A stretch of 64,000 nucleotides of DNA from Clostridiaceae bacterium BRH_c20a (GTDB lineage: Bacteria; Bacillota; Peptococcia; Peptococcales; BICA1-8), in assembly GCA_000961765.1 (NCBI GenBank), contig LADT01000054.1, forward strand, positions 16,579-80,578, in the 5' to 3' direction. Positions 1 to 8,364 of this stretch are shown in pieces. The translations under genes and the position numbers were made by a program. The stretch's first letter is position 1. Every line of letters starts with the position of its first letter. The notes under the pieces were generated by a model that saw only the letters and a program-made list of their open reading frames with translations, ran no database searches and had not been told where the DNA came from.

Positions 1-117
1 AAGTGTAGTTGCACCTTCTGCACCATTTTCTTTGCAGGCTTTTACTATTTTTTTTGCAGTACCTTTATTGACAATCACAACTAATAATTTATGATTTATT
101 ATTAAATGTTCGTGCAT
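1..117 (-). CDS. P-II family signalling protein, N-terminal part (cut by window edge)
   Basis: The minus strand opens with ATG at 117 behind a good AGGAGAG ribosome site and reads MHEHLIINHKLLVVIVNK..., then a lysine-rich helix and a GAEGATTL stretch, before leaving the window. The early beta strand LLVVIVNKG followed by the helix and GA(E)GAT pattern resembles the start of P-II-like proteins (GlnB/GlnK superfamily), and such genes are known neighbours of DUF1538 membrane proteins. The start lies 29 bases inside the end of the upstream DUF1538 gene, so the two are probably translationally coupled. Only 39 residues are visible, so ligand-binding residues cannot be checked. The P-II call is an inference from a short N-terminus plus context. 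Confidence 0.6.
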   Translation of the reverse strand, partial: MHEHLIINHKLLVVIVNKGTAKKIVKACKENGAEGATTL

Positions 118-841
118 TCGCTCTCTCCTTTCTAGCATAAAGTAGGCCTAGAAATAACACAGACAAAATTGGGGAAAGGGCAACTAGTGCAACCATTCCA
201 AAACCATCTAATAGAGGGTCTCTACCTTCAATAGCTGATGAAATTCCCACTACCATTGCCAAAATAAAAGTTGCTGTCATAGGTCCTGTAGCTACTCCTC
301 CTGAATCAAAGGCCATAGCTACAAATGTGCTTTTTGAGTAACGGGTTAATAAAAAGGCACATAAATAACCTGGGATAATAAAATACCATAATGGTATCCC
401 ATATATAACTCTAGCCATTGCTAAAGAAACAGCGAAAGCTACACCAATTGATAACGTATAGAGCATAATTTGTTGAGGGATATAACCACCGGAAACCTTT
501 TCTATCTCATAGTTTAAAACTCTTACCGCAGGCTCTGCAAATGTAACTACAAAACCCAAGACAAACCCTATAGGTATTAGTACCCAATTATAAGATAAAC
601 TTCCCAGAACTGCCCCCATTTTTTCACCTATAGGCATAAAGCCAACATATACACCTTGCAAAAAGAGGGCTAACCCTATAAAAGTTAAAAGAAATCCTTT
701 TGATATATTAAGGAGCTTTTTGTTTGAAAGCTTAAGGAAAAATATTTGGAAAATAATAAACAAAAGCATTAGTGGACTAAGAGCGGAAGCAACCTCGAAT
801 AGAATATGGCTAAATCCTGTGAATACTTGTATATTTGTCAA
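89..841 (-). CDS. DUF1538 family membrane protein (second of pair)
   Basis: A 250-residue, very hydrophobic protein with about six to seven membrane segments. It contains the family hallmarks EPAVRVL (after a GLVVTF-like helix) and FDSGGVATGPMTATFILA, which recur almost exactly in the adjacent paralogue. DUF1538 proteins occur as tandem genes or fused two-domain proteins and are presumed transporters or channels of unknown substrate. The gene overlaps its upstream paralogue by 4 bases and the downstream P-II-like gene by 29, so this is a tight three-gene operon. The transported substrate is not known. Confidence 0.8.
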   Translation of the reverse strand: MTNIQVFTGFSHILFEVASALSPLMLLFIIFQIFFLKLSNKKLLNISKGFLLTFIGLALFLQGVYVGFMPIGEKMGAVLGSLSYNWVLIPIGFVLGFVVTFAEPAVRVLNYEIEKVSGGYIPQQIMLYTLSIGVAFAVSLAMARVIYGIPLWYFIIPGYLCAFLLTRYSKSTFVAMAFDSGGVATGPMTATFILAMVVGISSAIEGRDPLLDGFGMVALVALSPILSVLFLGLLYARKERANARTFNNKS

Positions 842-1530
842 CCGTATATCACCCCTAAGATGAGGACAGCTAGAACAGGTCCAATCGAGGCCAGTGCCAC
901 TAATCCGAAACCATCAGTTGTTGATGTTTTACCTCTTATAGTAGATGCCACCCCTACCCCCAAAGCAAGAATAAAGGGAACAGTCATCGGACCAGTGGTA
1001 ACCCCACCTGCATCTAAGGAGATAGGTAAAAATTTGCTTGGTGTAAATAAAGCTAACAGAAATATTAATCCATATCCCGCAAATAATAAATATATTATTG
1101 GTATATTTATTATTATTCTTAGCATTGCTAACCCTACAAATATAGCTACTCCCAGGGCAACGGAATATATAATAATATTTTTTGAGATTTCCCCGCCAGA
1201 CACCAGGTCTACTTGAGTTGCTAGTACTCTTACATCTGGTTCAGCAACGGTTACAACAAGCCCTAATAAAAAGCCAAAGAAAATTACTATCCAGGCCTTC
1301 CCTGTTTTAGGTAAAGCGGACCCAATCATTTTACCTACTGGTAGCAATCCCATTTGCACACCAAGTAAAAAAAAGATTAGACCTAATGAAACAAAACATA
1401 CACCTATTAGAAATTGAAGAAAATCCTCTAAAGGAAGCCAGATTATAGTAAATTGTAAAAGAATTACGAATGATGTAACTGGCATAACTGCATAAAAAAC
1501 CTCTTGTACCGTTTCTTTTAAAGTTGCCAT
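838..1530 (-). CDS. DUF1538 family membrane protein (first of pair)
   Basis: A 230-residue membrane protein and the first gene of the minus-strand operon. It carries the same signatures as its downstream paralogue: EPDVRVLA near the middle and LDAGGVTTGPMTVPFILALG near the C-terminus. The pair therefore looks like an inverted-repeat or dimer-type transporter split into two genes. The ATG at 1530 has an AGGAGAG ribosome site just upstream. The 260-base gap to trkH is shared with that divergent gene, so the operon promoter must lie there, but I cannot place it confidently. Confidence 0.8.
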   Translation of the reverse strand: MATLKETVQEVFYAVMPVTSFVILLQFTIIWLPLEDFLQFLIGVCFVSLGLIFFLLGVQMGLLPVGKMIGSALPKTGKAWIVIFFGFLLGLVVTVAEPDVRVLATQVDLVSGGEISKNIIIYSVALGVAIFVGLAMLRIIINIPIIYLLFAGYGLIFLLALFTPSKFLPISLDAGGVTTGPMTVPFILALGVGVASTIRGKTSTTDGFGLVALASIGPVLAVLILGVIYG

Positions 1531-1769
1531 AAATCTCTCCTTTATAAAAATATTTATTTATTATAAGTTACCACCAATTATAACATTTGTTTTATTTTTG
1601 TGATATATCTGCTAAAAGGGGTAACGAAAGGAGCATAGGGACAATAATTATGTCTTGAAAAATTAGGATACCTAAGATATTATTGCCGTGTGGAGTTTTA
1701 ACTTCGCTACTAATTTTTAGTAGACTGAATTACTTCTAGTGTTTCTTTAAAAAAATAACTTTTAATTAC

Positions 1770-1775
1770 TATAAT
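1770..1775 (+). promoter_or_regulatory. Possible -10 element of trkH
   Basis: An exact TATAAT lies 18 bases before the trkH ATG, with no convincing TTGACA 17 bases upstream. If used, the leader would be very short. It rests on sequence similarity only. Confidence 0.3.
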
Positions 1776-1793
1776 GATGTCAGTGAGGGCAAA

Positions 1794-3242
1794 ATGCAAT
1801 TATTAATAATGCTTCCCTATATGGGCATAGTTTTGATGATTTTAGGAGTTTCCATGGCATTGCCCATCTTTTGGGGCATATATTTTAATGAAAGTGAATG
1901 GGTGATGTTTTTATTATCCAGCATAATTACTTTTTCTGTGGGACTTATTATGAATAAAGCTACTACAAGATTCAAAGAGGATTTGCGTCAGAGGCAAGCA
2001 TTAATTTTAGTGACCCTAACCTGGATTGTAGCCTCTGTATTTAGTACCATTCCTTATCTTCTGACAAAGACCTTTGATACCTTTACCGATGCATTTTTTG
2101 AATCAATGGCAGGCTTTACAACAACAGGCGCCAGTGTTATCCCAGATTTAGAGGTTCTTTCTTATACTGTTCTATTCTGGCGCAGTCTAACCCACTGGCT
2201 AGGAGGCATGGGGATTATCATCTTATTCATTGCCATCATGTCTACCTTGAAGATGGGTGGTACCCAATTATTTCGGGCAGAGATTCCGGGTAGTGTAGTG
2301 CAAAAGTTAAAACCTAGGATTAGTCAAACTGCTTTAATCTTGTGGTCCACATATGTCATTCTAACCTTTGTTTTAACGGCAATATTATGGGCCTTGGGGA
2401 TGTCAATTTTTGATGCTATTAACCATGCCTTCGGGACTATGGCAACAGCAGGGTGTTCAACTAAAAATGCCAGTTTAGGCTATTATAATGACCCAGGAAT
2501 TTATTGGGCTGTTACTATTTTTATGTTTTTGGCAGGTTCAAATTTTGCACTTTATTTTGTTGCATTAAAGGAAAAATCCTTACTCCATTTTTGGAAAAAT
2601 GCCGAATTTCGCTTATATACAAAAATAGTTGTACTGTTTACTTTTATGATGACAACCAACCTATTATTTATTGAAAACAAATCGATAGCTGATGCATTAA
2701 CCTTGTCTAGCTTTAAAGTCATATCTTCAATAACTACCACCGGTTTTACCATATATGATTATCAGGGGTGGACAGCTTTTCCCCAAACAATAATCATAGT
2801 CTTATTATTTGTGGGTGGCTGTAATGGCTCCACAAGTGGTTCTATCAAGGTTGGTCGATACCTTATTATGTTTAAACAGTGTATTGTTGAGCTTCAGCAA
2901 GCAGTTCATCCCAGAGCGATAATAAACTTAAAATTAGATGGCAAACAGATCAATGATCAGCTAATAATTAATGTCTTAACGTATTTCTTCTTATATATAT
3001 TTTTGATCTCTATGGGAACATTATTTCTTACCTTTTTAGGTTTGGACTTGCTTAGTGCTTTTACTGCGGTTTTAGGAAGCATTAGTAATGGTGGCATAGG
3101 GCTAACTCAGCTGGCCTCGGGTCAATTTTTTACAGTATTTCCGACCTTAGGAAAGCATATTCTGGCCTTATTAATGCTTTTAGGACGACTGGAAATCTAT
3201 ACAGTTTTAATTTTATTCAGCCCCAGTTTCTGGAGAAAATAA
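1794..3242 (+). CDS. trkH: TrkH family potassium uptake membrane protein
   Basis: A 482-residue protein of the TrkH/KtrB superfamily, the translocating subunit of K+ uptake systems. Four pore-loop-like segments are visible in order: TTTGAS (residues ~117-122), MATAGCSTKNAS (~215-226), TTTGFT (~314-319) and ISNGGIG (~431-437), each with the selectivity-filter glycine. Length and hairpin topology fit the family. No trkA/ktrA regulatory (RCK) gene lies beside it, so the cytosolic gating partner must be encoded elsewhere. A TATAAT at 1770-1775 is a plausible -10 element, but the ribosome site before the ATG is weak. Confidence 0.9.
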   Translation: MQLLIMLPYMGIVLMILGVSMALPIFWGIYFNESEWVMFLLSSIITFSVGLIMNKATTRFKEDLRQRQALILVTLTWIVASVFSTIPYLLTKTFDTFTDAFFESMAGFTTTGASVIPDLEVLSYTVLFWRSLTHWLGGMGIIILFIAIMSTLKMGGTQLFRAEIPGSVVQKLKPRISQTALILWSTYVILTFVLTAILWALGMSIFDAINHAFGTMATAGCSTKNASLGYYNDPGIYWAVTIFMFLAGSNFALYFVALKEKSLLHFWKNAEFRLYTKIVVLFTFMMTTNLLFIENKSIADALTLSSFKVISSITTTGFTIYDYQGWTAFPQTIIIVLLFVGGCNGSTSGSIKVGRYLIMFKQCIVELQQAVHPRAIINLKLDGKQINDQLIINVLTYFFLYIFLISMGTLFLTFLGLDLLSAFTAVLGSISNGGIGLTQLASGQFFTVFPTLGKHILALLMLLGRLEIYTVLILFSPSFWRK

Positions 3243-3356
3243 TTAAGGAATATTGGTAATTTGAATTACCAAGTGGTTCCATTGAAAATGAAATACCAAT
3301 AGGATATAAAAGAATAGTAGTTACTGAAACCATATTTTTTAACCACGAGGTGGCAC

Positions 3357-3953
3357 ATGATATTAATGATAGACAATTACGATTCCTTTACCTATAACCT
3401 AGTTCAATATTTAGAATGTTTACAAGAAGAGGTTTTAGTATATCGTAATAATAAGATATCTTTAAAAGAAATTGAAGAATTAAATCCCGCTGTTATTGTT
3501 CTTTCTCCTGGTCCCTGTACCCCTAATGAAGCAGGAGTAAGTAAAAGTATAGTTGAATATTTTAAAGGCAAGATACCCATACTTGGTATATGCTTGGGTC
3601 ATCAAACAATTGGACAAGTCTTAGGAGCCCATATTAATAAAGCTTTAGAGCCTGTTCATGGTAAAGTACATGCTATCACCCATCATAATAGGGGTGTATT
3701 TGAGGGTTTGAAAAACCCTTTAAATGTTACTAGATATCATTCGCTAGTAATTGATAAGAGTACCTTACCAGATTGCTTGGAGATTACAGCGGAAACCTCT
3801 CAAGGGGAGATTATGGGAATAAGACATAAGGAATTTCTATTGGAGGGAGTACAGTTTCATCCAGAGGCTATTTTAACTGAAATGGGCTTAGAGCTCTTAG
3901 AAAATTTTTTGAAAAAAGCAAAAAAGTTTAAAACAGTAGGTGTAGAATGCTAA
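3357..3953 (+). CDS. pabA: Aminodeoxychorismate/anthranilate synthase glutamine amidotransferase subunit
   Basis: A 198-residue class I glutamine amidotransferase that supplies ammonia to the chorismate-aminating partner. Visible motifs are MIDNYDSFTYNL at the N-terminus, the oxyanion region SPGPCTP (~50-56), the nucleophile loop GICLGHQ with Cys79, and the VQFHPEA His/Glu pair near residue 168. PabA and TrpG cannot be separated by motif. The immediate partner gene and the downstream pabC, with no trp genes nearby, point to folate synthesis. The stop overlaps the next gene by 7 bases, which implies coupled translation. Confidence 0.92.
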   Translation: MILMIDNYDSFTYNLVQYLECLQEEVLVYRNNKISLKEIEELNPAVIVLSPGPCTPNEAGVSKSIVEYFKGKIPILGICLGHQTIGQVLGAHINKALEPVHGKVHAITHHNRGVFEGLKNPLNVTRYHSLVIDKSTLPDCLEITAETSQGEIMGIRHKEFLLEGVQFHPEAILTEMGLELLENFLKKAKKFKTVGVEC

Positions 3954-5320
3954 TACAAGAAATAAAAACATCCCTTAATAGCTTTGAAATATACTGCCTT
4001 TATAAGGATGAACCCTATAGCTTTTTTTTAGATAGCGGCATGGATCATCAGGGCTTGGGGAACTACTCTTTTATCGGAGCTAATCCTTTTTTGATTTTTA
4101 AGAGCAAGGCTGATTTAATTAATATTGGGGAAAATGGAATTAACTCAACATTTAAGGGTAACCCCTTTACTAAATTGAAGGAGCTATTCGACAAGTACCA
4201 ACGGGATTACCCTTCGGAGCTACCCTTTTTGGGTGGAGCTGTTGGGTATTTAGCTTATGACCTATGTCATCATATCGAAGATTTACCAATTACTGCTGTA
4301 GATGATGTGGGTATTCCCGATTGTTACTTTGGTTTTTATGACGGGATAATTATAATTGACCACGTTCATAATAAGGTTTTTGCTGCTGCATTAGGTATAA
4401 CCAGTGCTGCGGAAGAAAAAGTAGCTGCTATTAATAAGAGCTTAACCGAAGGAGAGAAGCAATGCCCAGTTAGCTCTTCAAAAGGGAAAAAAGGCCCGGC
4501 AGTTTTTGCCGGGAATTTTACTAAAAAAGATTATTTGAAAGCAGTCAATAAAATCAAGGAGTATATTAAGGCTGGCGATATTTACCAGGCTAATCTTACC
4601 CAGCGTTTTGAATGTCAACTGGAGGAAACGCCTTTAGAACTCTATGGAAAATTGAGGCAAATTAATCCTGCTCCTTTTGCCAGTTTTATAGATTTTGGAG
4701 ATGGGCATATTGTGAGCAGTTCCCCAGAACGGTATATTAGAATAACCGGAAAAAATATTGAAACCAGACCCATTAAAGGGACAAGACCTAGAGGCAAGAC
4801 TTTAGAAGAAGACCAGAAAAATCGAGATGAGTTACTAGCAAGCGAAAAGGATAAGGCAGAGCTTTTAATGATTGTTGACTTAGAACGCAATGATTTAGGT
4901 AGGATTTGTAAGACCGGAACAGTAAAGGTTCCACAGCTTTTCCATCTTGAAAAATACCCCACAGTCTATCATTTAGTATCTACAGTAGTTGGTGAACTGA
5001 AGGATGAATGTGATGTGGTTGATTGTATTCTAGCGTCCTTTCCTGGCGGATCAATAACAGGTGCTCCAAAAATCCGGGCAATGGAAATAATTGATGAGCT
5101 AGAACCTACCCAAAGAAATATATATACTGGCTCTATTGGCTATATTGGTTTTAATGGCGATACCGATTTAAATATAGTGATTAGAACCATTGTTTGTAAA
5201 GATCAGAAAGCCTATTTTCAAGCAGGTGGTGGGATTGTCTGGGATTCCGATGCGGAAGAGGAATACCAGGAAAGCCTGGATAAGGCTAGGGCTATGATGA
5301 AGGCCCTAGGTAGTCCCTAA
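3947..5320 (+). CDS. pabB: Aminodeoxychorismate synthase component I
   Basis: A 457-residue chorismate-binding enzyme that, with PabA ammonia, makes 4-amino-4-deoxychorismate for p-aminobenzoate and folate. The C-terminal catalytic half shows IKAGDIYQANLTQR, SSSPERYI, the active-site block IETRPIKGTRPRG, the metal-binding DLERNDLGRIC and FPGGSITGAPKIRAME, all typical of PabB/TrpE. The N-terminal half is the weaker Anth_synt_I_N domain. The stop codon falls inside a perfect palindrome (TAGTCCCT-AA-AGGGACTA), directly followed by hexamer repeats, which suggests an insertion at or near the gene end. Confidence 0.92.
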   Translation: MLIQEIKTSLNSFEIYCLYKDEPYSFFLDSGMDHQGLGNYSFIGANPFLIFKSKADLINIGENGINSTFKGNPFTKLKELFDKYQRDYPSELPFLGGAVGYLAYDLCHHIEDLPITAVDDVGIPDCYFGFYDGIIIIDHVHNKVFAAALGITSAAEEKVAAINKSLTEGEKQCPVSSSKGKKGPAVFAGNFTKKDYLKAVNKIKEYIKAGDIYQANLTQRFECQLEETPLELYGKLRQINPAPFASFIDFGDGHIVSSSPERYIRITGKNIETRPIKGTRPRGKTLEEDQKNRDELLASEKDKAELLMIVDLERNDLGRICKTGTVKVPQLFHLEKYPTVYHLVSTVVGELKDECDVVDCILASFPGGSITGAPKIRAMEIIDELEPTQRNIYTGSIGYIGFNGDTDLNIVIRTIVCKDQKAYFQAGGGIVWDSDAEEEYQESLDKARAMMKALGSP

Positions 5321-5328
5321 AGGGACTA
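5311..5328 (+). repeat. Perfect palindrome over the pabB stop codon
   Basis: TAGTCCCT-AA-AGGGACTA forms an 8-bp perfect stem, and the pabB stop TAA is at its centre. There is no T-tract, so it is not a classic terminator. It borders the hexamer repeat tract. Confidence 0.6.
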
Positions 5329-5400
5329 AGGTTGAGGTTGAGGCTAAGGTTGAGATTGAGATTGAGATTGAGATTGAGATTAAGATTAAGATTAAGATTT
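5327..5400 (+). repeat. Hexanucleotide simple repeat tract, GAGATT/AAGATT type
   Basis: About 74 bases made almost wholly of related hexamers: AGGTTG copies grading into GAGATT (about five in a row) and then AAGATT (about three). Read on the minus strand the tract gives an Asn-Leu repeat open frame, which I regard as an artefact of a repeat whose length is a multiple of three. Such tracts change length by slippage. This one separates pabB from pabC, so it could alter spacing or message folding. Confidence 0.85.
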
Positions 5401-5462
5401 CGCTTCGCTAGATTAAGGTATTTGGTAGCCTTTTGGGTTTCGAAAAAAATAATAGCATTGTT

Positions 5463-5513
5463 GGGGACATTCCTCTGACAGCAAAGCAATACTCATTAGA
5501 GGGGTGTGTCCCC
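5463..5513. repeat. REP-like imperfect inverted repeat between pabB and pabC
   Basis: The arms GGGGACATTCCTCT (5463-5476) and AGAGGGGTGTGTCCCC (5498-5513) pair over most of their length around a loop of about 20 bases. The flanks ATTGT and ACAAT extend the dyad. There is no T-run. It looks like a dispersed REP/MITE-type palindrome rather than a terminator. A genome search for further copies would decide. Confidence 0.55.
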
Positions 5514-5564
5514 TTTCCACAATAGAAACAAAACGGTGAGGTCGTTTTTTGAAAGGTGAAGATT

Positions 5565-6386
5565 ATGTATATCCACTTTAACGGTAAATTAGTAAATAAA
5601 TCAGATACACATATTTTGCCCGGCAGTGAAGGGTTTTTGTATGGGTATGGTTTATTTGAAACAATTAAACTCTACCAAGGGGAGATTATTTTCTTTGCTG
5701 AGCATTTTGCAAGAATGGAGGACGGCTGTAAAAAATTAGGTTTACAATTAGATAAAGGACCTGATGAGATACTTAATTATTGCTATGAACTAACTCAGGC
5801 AAATCAGCTTACAAATGGGGGAATACGAGTTACCTTTGCAAAAAATAATCAGGAAACCTATCTAGTGATAACTACCAGAGCCAGCACCTATAGGGAGGAA
5901 GTATATCAGAAGGGCTTTAAAATTTTATTTGCTAAGGCAAAAAGAAACCCCGAAGCATTATTAGTGGGAGTAAAGACAAATAATTATTTAGAAAACCTAC
6001 TAACATTGAATGAAGCTAAACAAATGGGGTATGATGAGGCGGTTTTTTTAAATGTTTTTAATAAGGTTAGTGAGGGAGCAATTTCAAATTTGTTTTTTGT
6101 GAAAGATGGGGAAATTTTGACCCCCGCCCAAGAATGTGGTCTCTTGCCCGGTATTATAAGGAGCAAGGTCTTGGATATAGCAGATAAGCGTGGGATACCT
6201 CTAGAAACAGGGGAATTTACAAAAGAAGAATTATTGAATGCAGATGAAATATTTCTCACAAATTCCCTTTTAGATATTATGCCAGTTTCCAGCATAGAAA
6301 CCAAGGCTTTGGATCTAAAGAGTAATCACGTAACCCAAAACCTGCAAACTGAATTGCAAAATTTGTATCGTAGGGAACGGTCTTGA
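5565..6386 (+). CDS. pabC: Aminodeoxychorismate lyase (class IV PLP aminotransferase fold)
   Basis: A 273-residue PLP enzyme that releases p-aminobenzoate and pyruvate from aminodeoxychorismate, completing the pabA-pabB-pabC set. Seen: YIHFNGKLV at the N-terminus, GSEGFLYGYGLFETIKLY, the lysine-bearing VKTNNYLENLLTLNEAK, and EGAISNLFFVKDG...GLLPGIIR, the class IV signature. I chose ATG 5565 because AAAGGTG lies just upstream; the in-frame GTG at 5556 lies inside that ribosome site. The last residues RERS and the stop come from a palindromic repeat, so the original C-terminus may have been replaced. Confidence 0.88.
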   Translation: MYIHFNGKLVNKSDTHILPGSEGFLYGYGLFETIKLYQGEIIFFAEHFARMEDGCKKLGLQLDKGPDEILNYCYELTQANQLTNGGIRVTFAKNNQETYLVITTRASTYREEVYQKGFKILFAKAKRNPEALLVGVKTNNYLENLLTLNEAKQMGYDEAVFLNVFNKVSEGAISNLFFVKDGEILTPAQECGLLPGIIRSKVLDIADKRGIPLETGEFTKEELLNADEIFLTNSLLDIMPVSSIETKALDLKSNHVTQNLQTELQNLYRRERS

Positions 6387-6436
6387 CCGTTCCTTACGTT
6401 TTTGGGATTTGTAGGACGGTCAAGACCGTTCCCTAC
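6369..6436. repeat. Pair of inverted REP-like palindromes joining two convergent genes
   Basis: The segment 6369-6398 is itself a hairpin (CGTAGGGAACGGTC-TT-GACCGTTCCTTACG). After a 12-base spacer an inverted copy follows at 6411-6436 (GTAGGACGGTC-AA-GACCGTTCCCTAC). The outer arms are perfect complements, so the unit can fold as two small hairpins or one long one. It supplies the last codons and stop of both flanking genes, each ending in RERS, and could serve as a bidirectional terminator or message-end stabiliser. Confidence 0.85.
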
Positions 6437-7841
6437 AATTCAATGGAAAACGTAAATAAAAGGTTGTCCCATTTTCATTACTTATAAAGTTTAGCTTGGC
6501 ATTGTGTCTTTCTGCGATGCTGTAACACATTGGTAATCCAAGACCAGTTCCATTTGCCTTAGTTGAAAAGAAAGGCATGCCAATTTGATCTTGGACATCT
6601 ACAGGTATTCCTTGGCCTTGATCAGAGACACTAAGAACCAGCCAATCACTATCAGCTTTAGTTGTAATAGTAATAATTCCTTTTGTGCCTGTTGCCTCCA
6701 GGGCATTCCTGGCTAAGTTTAATAATAGCTGAATAATTTCGCTTTCATTAAGCAAAACCTGGGGGATATTATTTAGTTCAACGGCAATAGTTTTATCCTC
6801 TTTTACAGCCTGAATTTGCATCAGGGGAAGTATTTTTTTTATTATCTGGTTGAGGTTACCCGTTGTAAACTCAGTAGCCTTATCCCTAGATAAAGCAAGG
6901 TAGTCTGTGATTATTTGATTGGCTCTGTCCAGTTCATTGATCATTAAAGTAAATTGAGGAGAATATTGGGATATTTCCTCTTTGGCACTCAATAATTGGA
7001 GAAAGCCCCTCACTGTCTGCAGCGGGTTCCTTATTTCATGGGCAATACCGGCAGCCATTTGACCCACTAGCTTAAGGCGCTCCATATTAATTATTTCCTT
7101 CTTATACGTGACGGAATCGGTAACATCAATGGCGACACCCAACAAACAGGGTCTCCCGTTAATTTCTATTATTTCCGAAGAAAGTAAAGCCTCCCGGCAC
7201 TCTTTTGATTTTGTTTTGTATGCCATTGTGACCTCTCTAAGAGGAATGTTTTTAACAAACTGAATTTCGCTATCACCAGGGATGGAGGAACATACTAAGT
7301 CAAGCTCCTCTTTAGTTTTGCCTACTACTTCATTTATTGAATAACCTGTATATTTAGTAAAAGCATCATTAACAGTAATATATCTGCCGGTATCAAGGGA
7401 AACAATAGTCATAATAGCCGGGTTTTTTCTAAATGCCGCGGCAAAACGCTCTTCCGCTTTAACAAGTTCAATTTGAGTATACCTAAAGGCAGAAATATCT
7501 CTAAAAAAAACAATGCAATAGTCATTGATACGATCAATTGTTGCTCCAAAGTATCTCCCCGAGGTGGCACCAGTAAATTCCACATAAACCATTTTTTTAT
7601 CCCCTTTAACTTTATGCAGGGCATTATAAAATGGAGTATTCAGGTACTGGGGAGCAATTTCCCAGAAGGGCTTGCTCGTTAGATATTCCTTGGGATAGAG
7701 AAATAAGCTCTCAGCATGGTTATTCATGTTAACTATATACCAATCATCATTAATTACTATACATGCCTCAGGGAAGATTTCCATGAGGCTATCTAGGGAA
7801 ATGTTTTCTGCAGTTTTTGCCCAGGAATCAACAGGTTTCAT
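6420..7841 (-). CDS. Cytosolic PAS-PAS sensor histidine kinase
   Basis: A 473-residue kinase without membrane segments. A first PAS domain (~15-120, FPEACIVINDDWYIVNMN) and a second PAS with PAC tail (~130-250, ITVNDAFTKYTGYSINEVVGKT) precede a HisKA domain with phospho-acceptor in AAGIAHEIRNPLQTVRGFLQLL (~260-280). An HATPase domain follows with N-box LARNALEAT and G-boxes DQGQGIP and GTGLGL. The layout resembles soluble sporulation-type or NtrB-type kinases. No response regulator gene is adjacent, so it is an orphan. The final RERS-stop comes from the palindromic element shared with pabC. Confidence 0.9.
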   Translation of the reverse strand: MKPVDSWAKTAENISLDSLMEIFPEACIVINDDWYIVNMNNHAESLFLYPKEYLTSKPFWEIAPQYLNTPFYNALHKVKGDKKMVYVEFTGATSGRYFGATIDRINDYCIVFFRDISAFRYTQIELVKAEERFAAAFRKNPAIMTIVSLDTGRYITVNDAFTKYTGYSINEVVGKTKEELDLVCSSIPGDSEIQFVKNIPLREVTMAYKTKSKECREALLSSEIIEINGRPCLLGVAIDVTDSVTYKKEIINMERLKLVGQMAAGIAHEIRNPLQTVRGFLQLLSAKEEISQYSPQFTLMINELDRANQIITDYLALSRDKATEFTTGNLNQIIKKILPLMQIQAVKEDKTIAVELNNIPQVLLNESEIIQLLLNLARNALEATGTKGIITITTKADSDWLVLSVSDQGQGIPVDVQDQIGMPFFSTKANGTGLGLPMCYSIAERHNAKLNFISNENGTTFYLRFPLNCRERS

Positions 7842-8085
7842 GGAAAATCATCTTCTTTCTTTGGATACATAAATATATTGTAGTATAAAGTCTTCTTAAA
7901 ACATGTCGTATTTTGTAAGAAGGAAAATTATTTTAAAAGATGTGTGTATCAAAAGAGGCTAGTCCTATTAAAAAAAGGAGAAGAGTACTCCTCTTAATCT
8001 CATTTTAAGTTTTGTGCTTTCTATTTTGTCAGGTAGAAATATAATAGAATTAGAAAGGATATTTTAATTATAATTAAGGAAGGTC

Positions 8086-8283
8086 TTGATGATTATGGAA
8101 GAAAAATATATTTTAAAATGCACACGCTGCTTATGCGGGCATTGGGAGATGAAGATAACCCATATCGATACCGATGGAAATTTATACTGCATAAGATGTG
8201 CGGCATATATGAAAAAAGTCGGTGGCTATGACTTAATTCCCTTTAATGCGGCAGATTTTATTTATAAGTTTTCAAAAGATTAA
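8086..8283 (+). CDS. Small protein with two CxxC knuckles
   Basis: A 65-residue protein with CTRC near residue 14 and CIRC near residue 37, 20-odd residues apart, which suggests a single bound zinc. AAGGAAGG lies about eight bases before the ATG. I do not recognise the family. It stands alone between the kinase and the ABC ATPase, and a TATAAT at 8040-8045 could be its -10 box. An in-frame ATG two codons later is an equally possible start. Zinc binding is inferred from the cysteine spacing only. Confidence 0.65.
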   Translation: MMIMEEKYILKCTRCLCGHWEMKITHIDTDGNLYCIRCAAYMKKVGGYDLIPFNAADFIYKFSKD

Positions 8284-8364
8284 TGGGAAAGGTCTTTTAA
8301 AAACTGCCGAGAGTGTTATATAATAGAGGGAAACTAACATTGTGTTATAGAGGATGTGGCAATT

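Noticed and set aside
806..1216. Plus-strand 136-codon open frame across the DUF1538 genes
   Set aside because: It is antisense to strongly supported membrane-protein genes and rich in Pro/Thr/Ile as expected for a shadow frame.
1531..1793. Possible c-di-AMP (ydaO-type) or K+-related riboswitch before trkH
   Set aside because: I looked for the conserved ydaO blocks and did not find them in order; only a small CTACTA/TAGTAG hairpin is present.
5292..5489. Minus-strand open frame with a long Asn-Leu repeat
   Set aside because: It is produced by the hexamer DNA repeat, overlaps the end of pabB, and has no ribosome site.
7960..8020. Terminator-like GGAG/CTCC hairpin before the small CxxC protein
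   Set aside because: Two mutually exclusive short stems and no T-run; the nearest genes point away from it.
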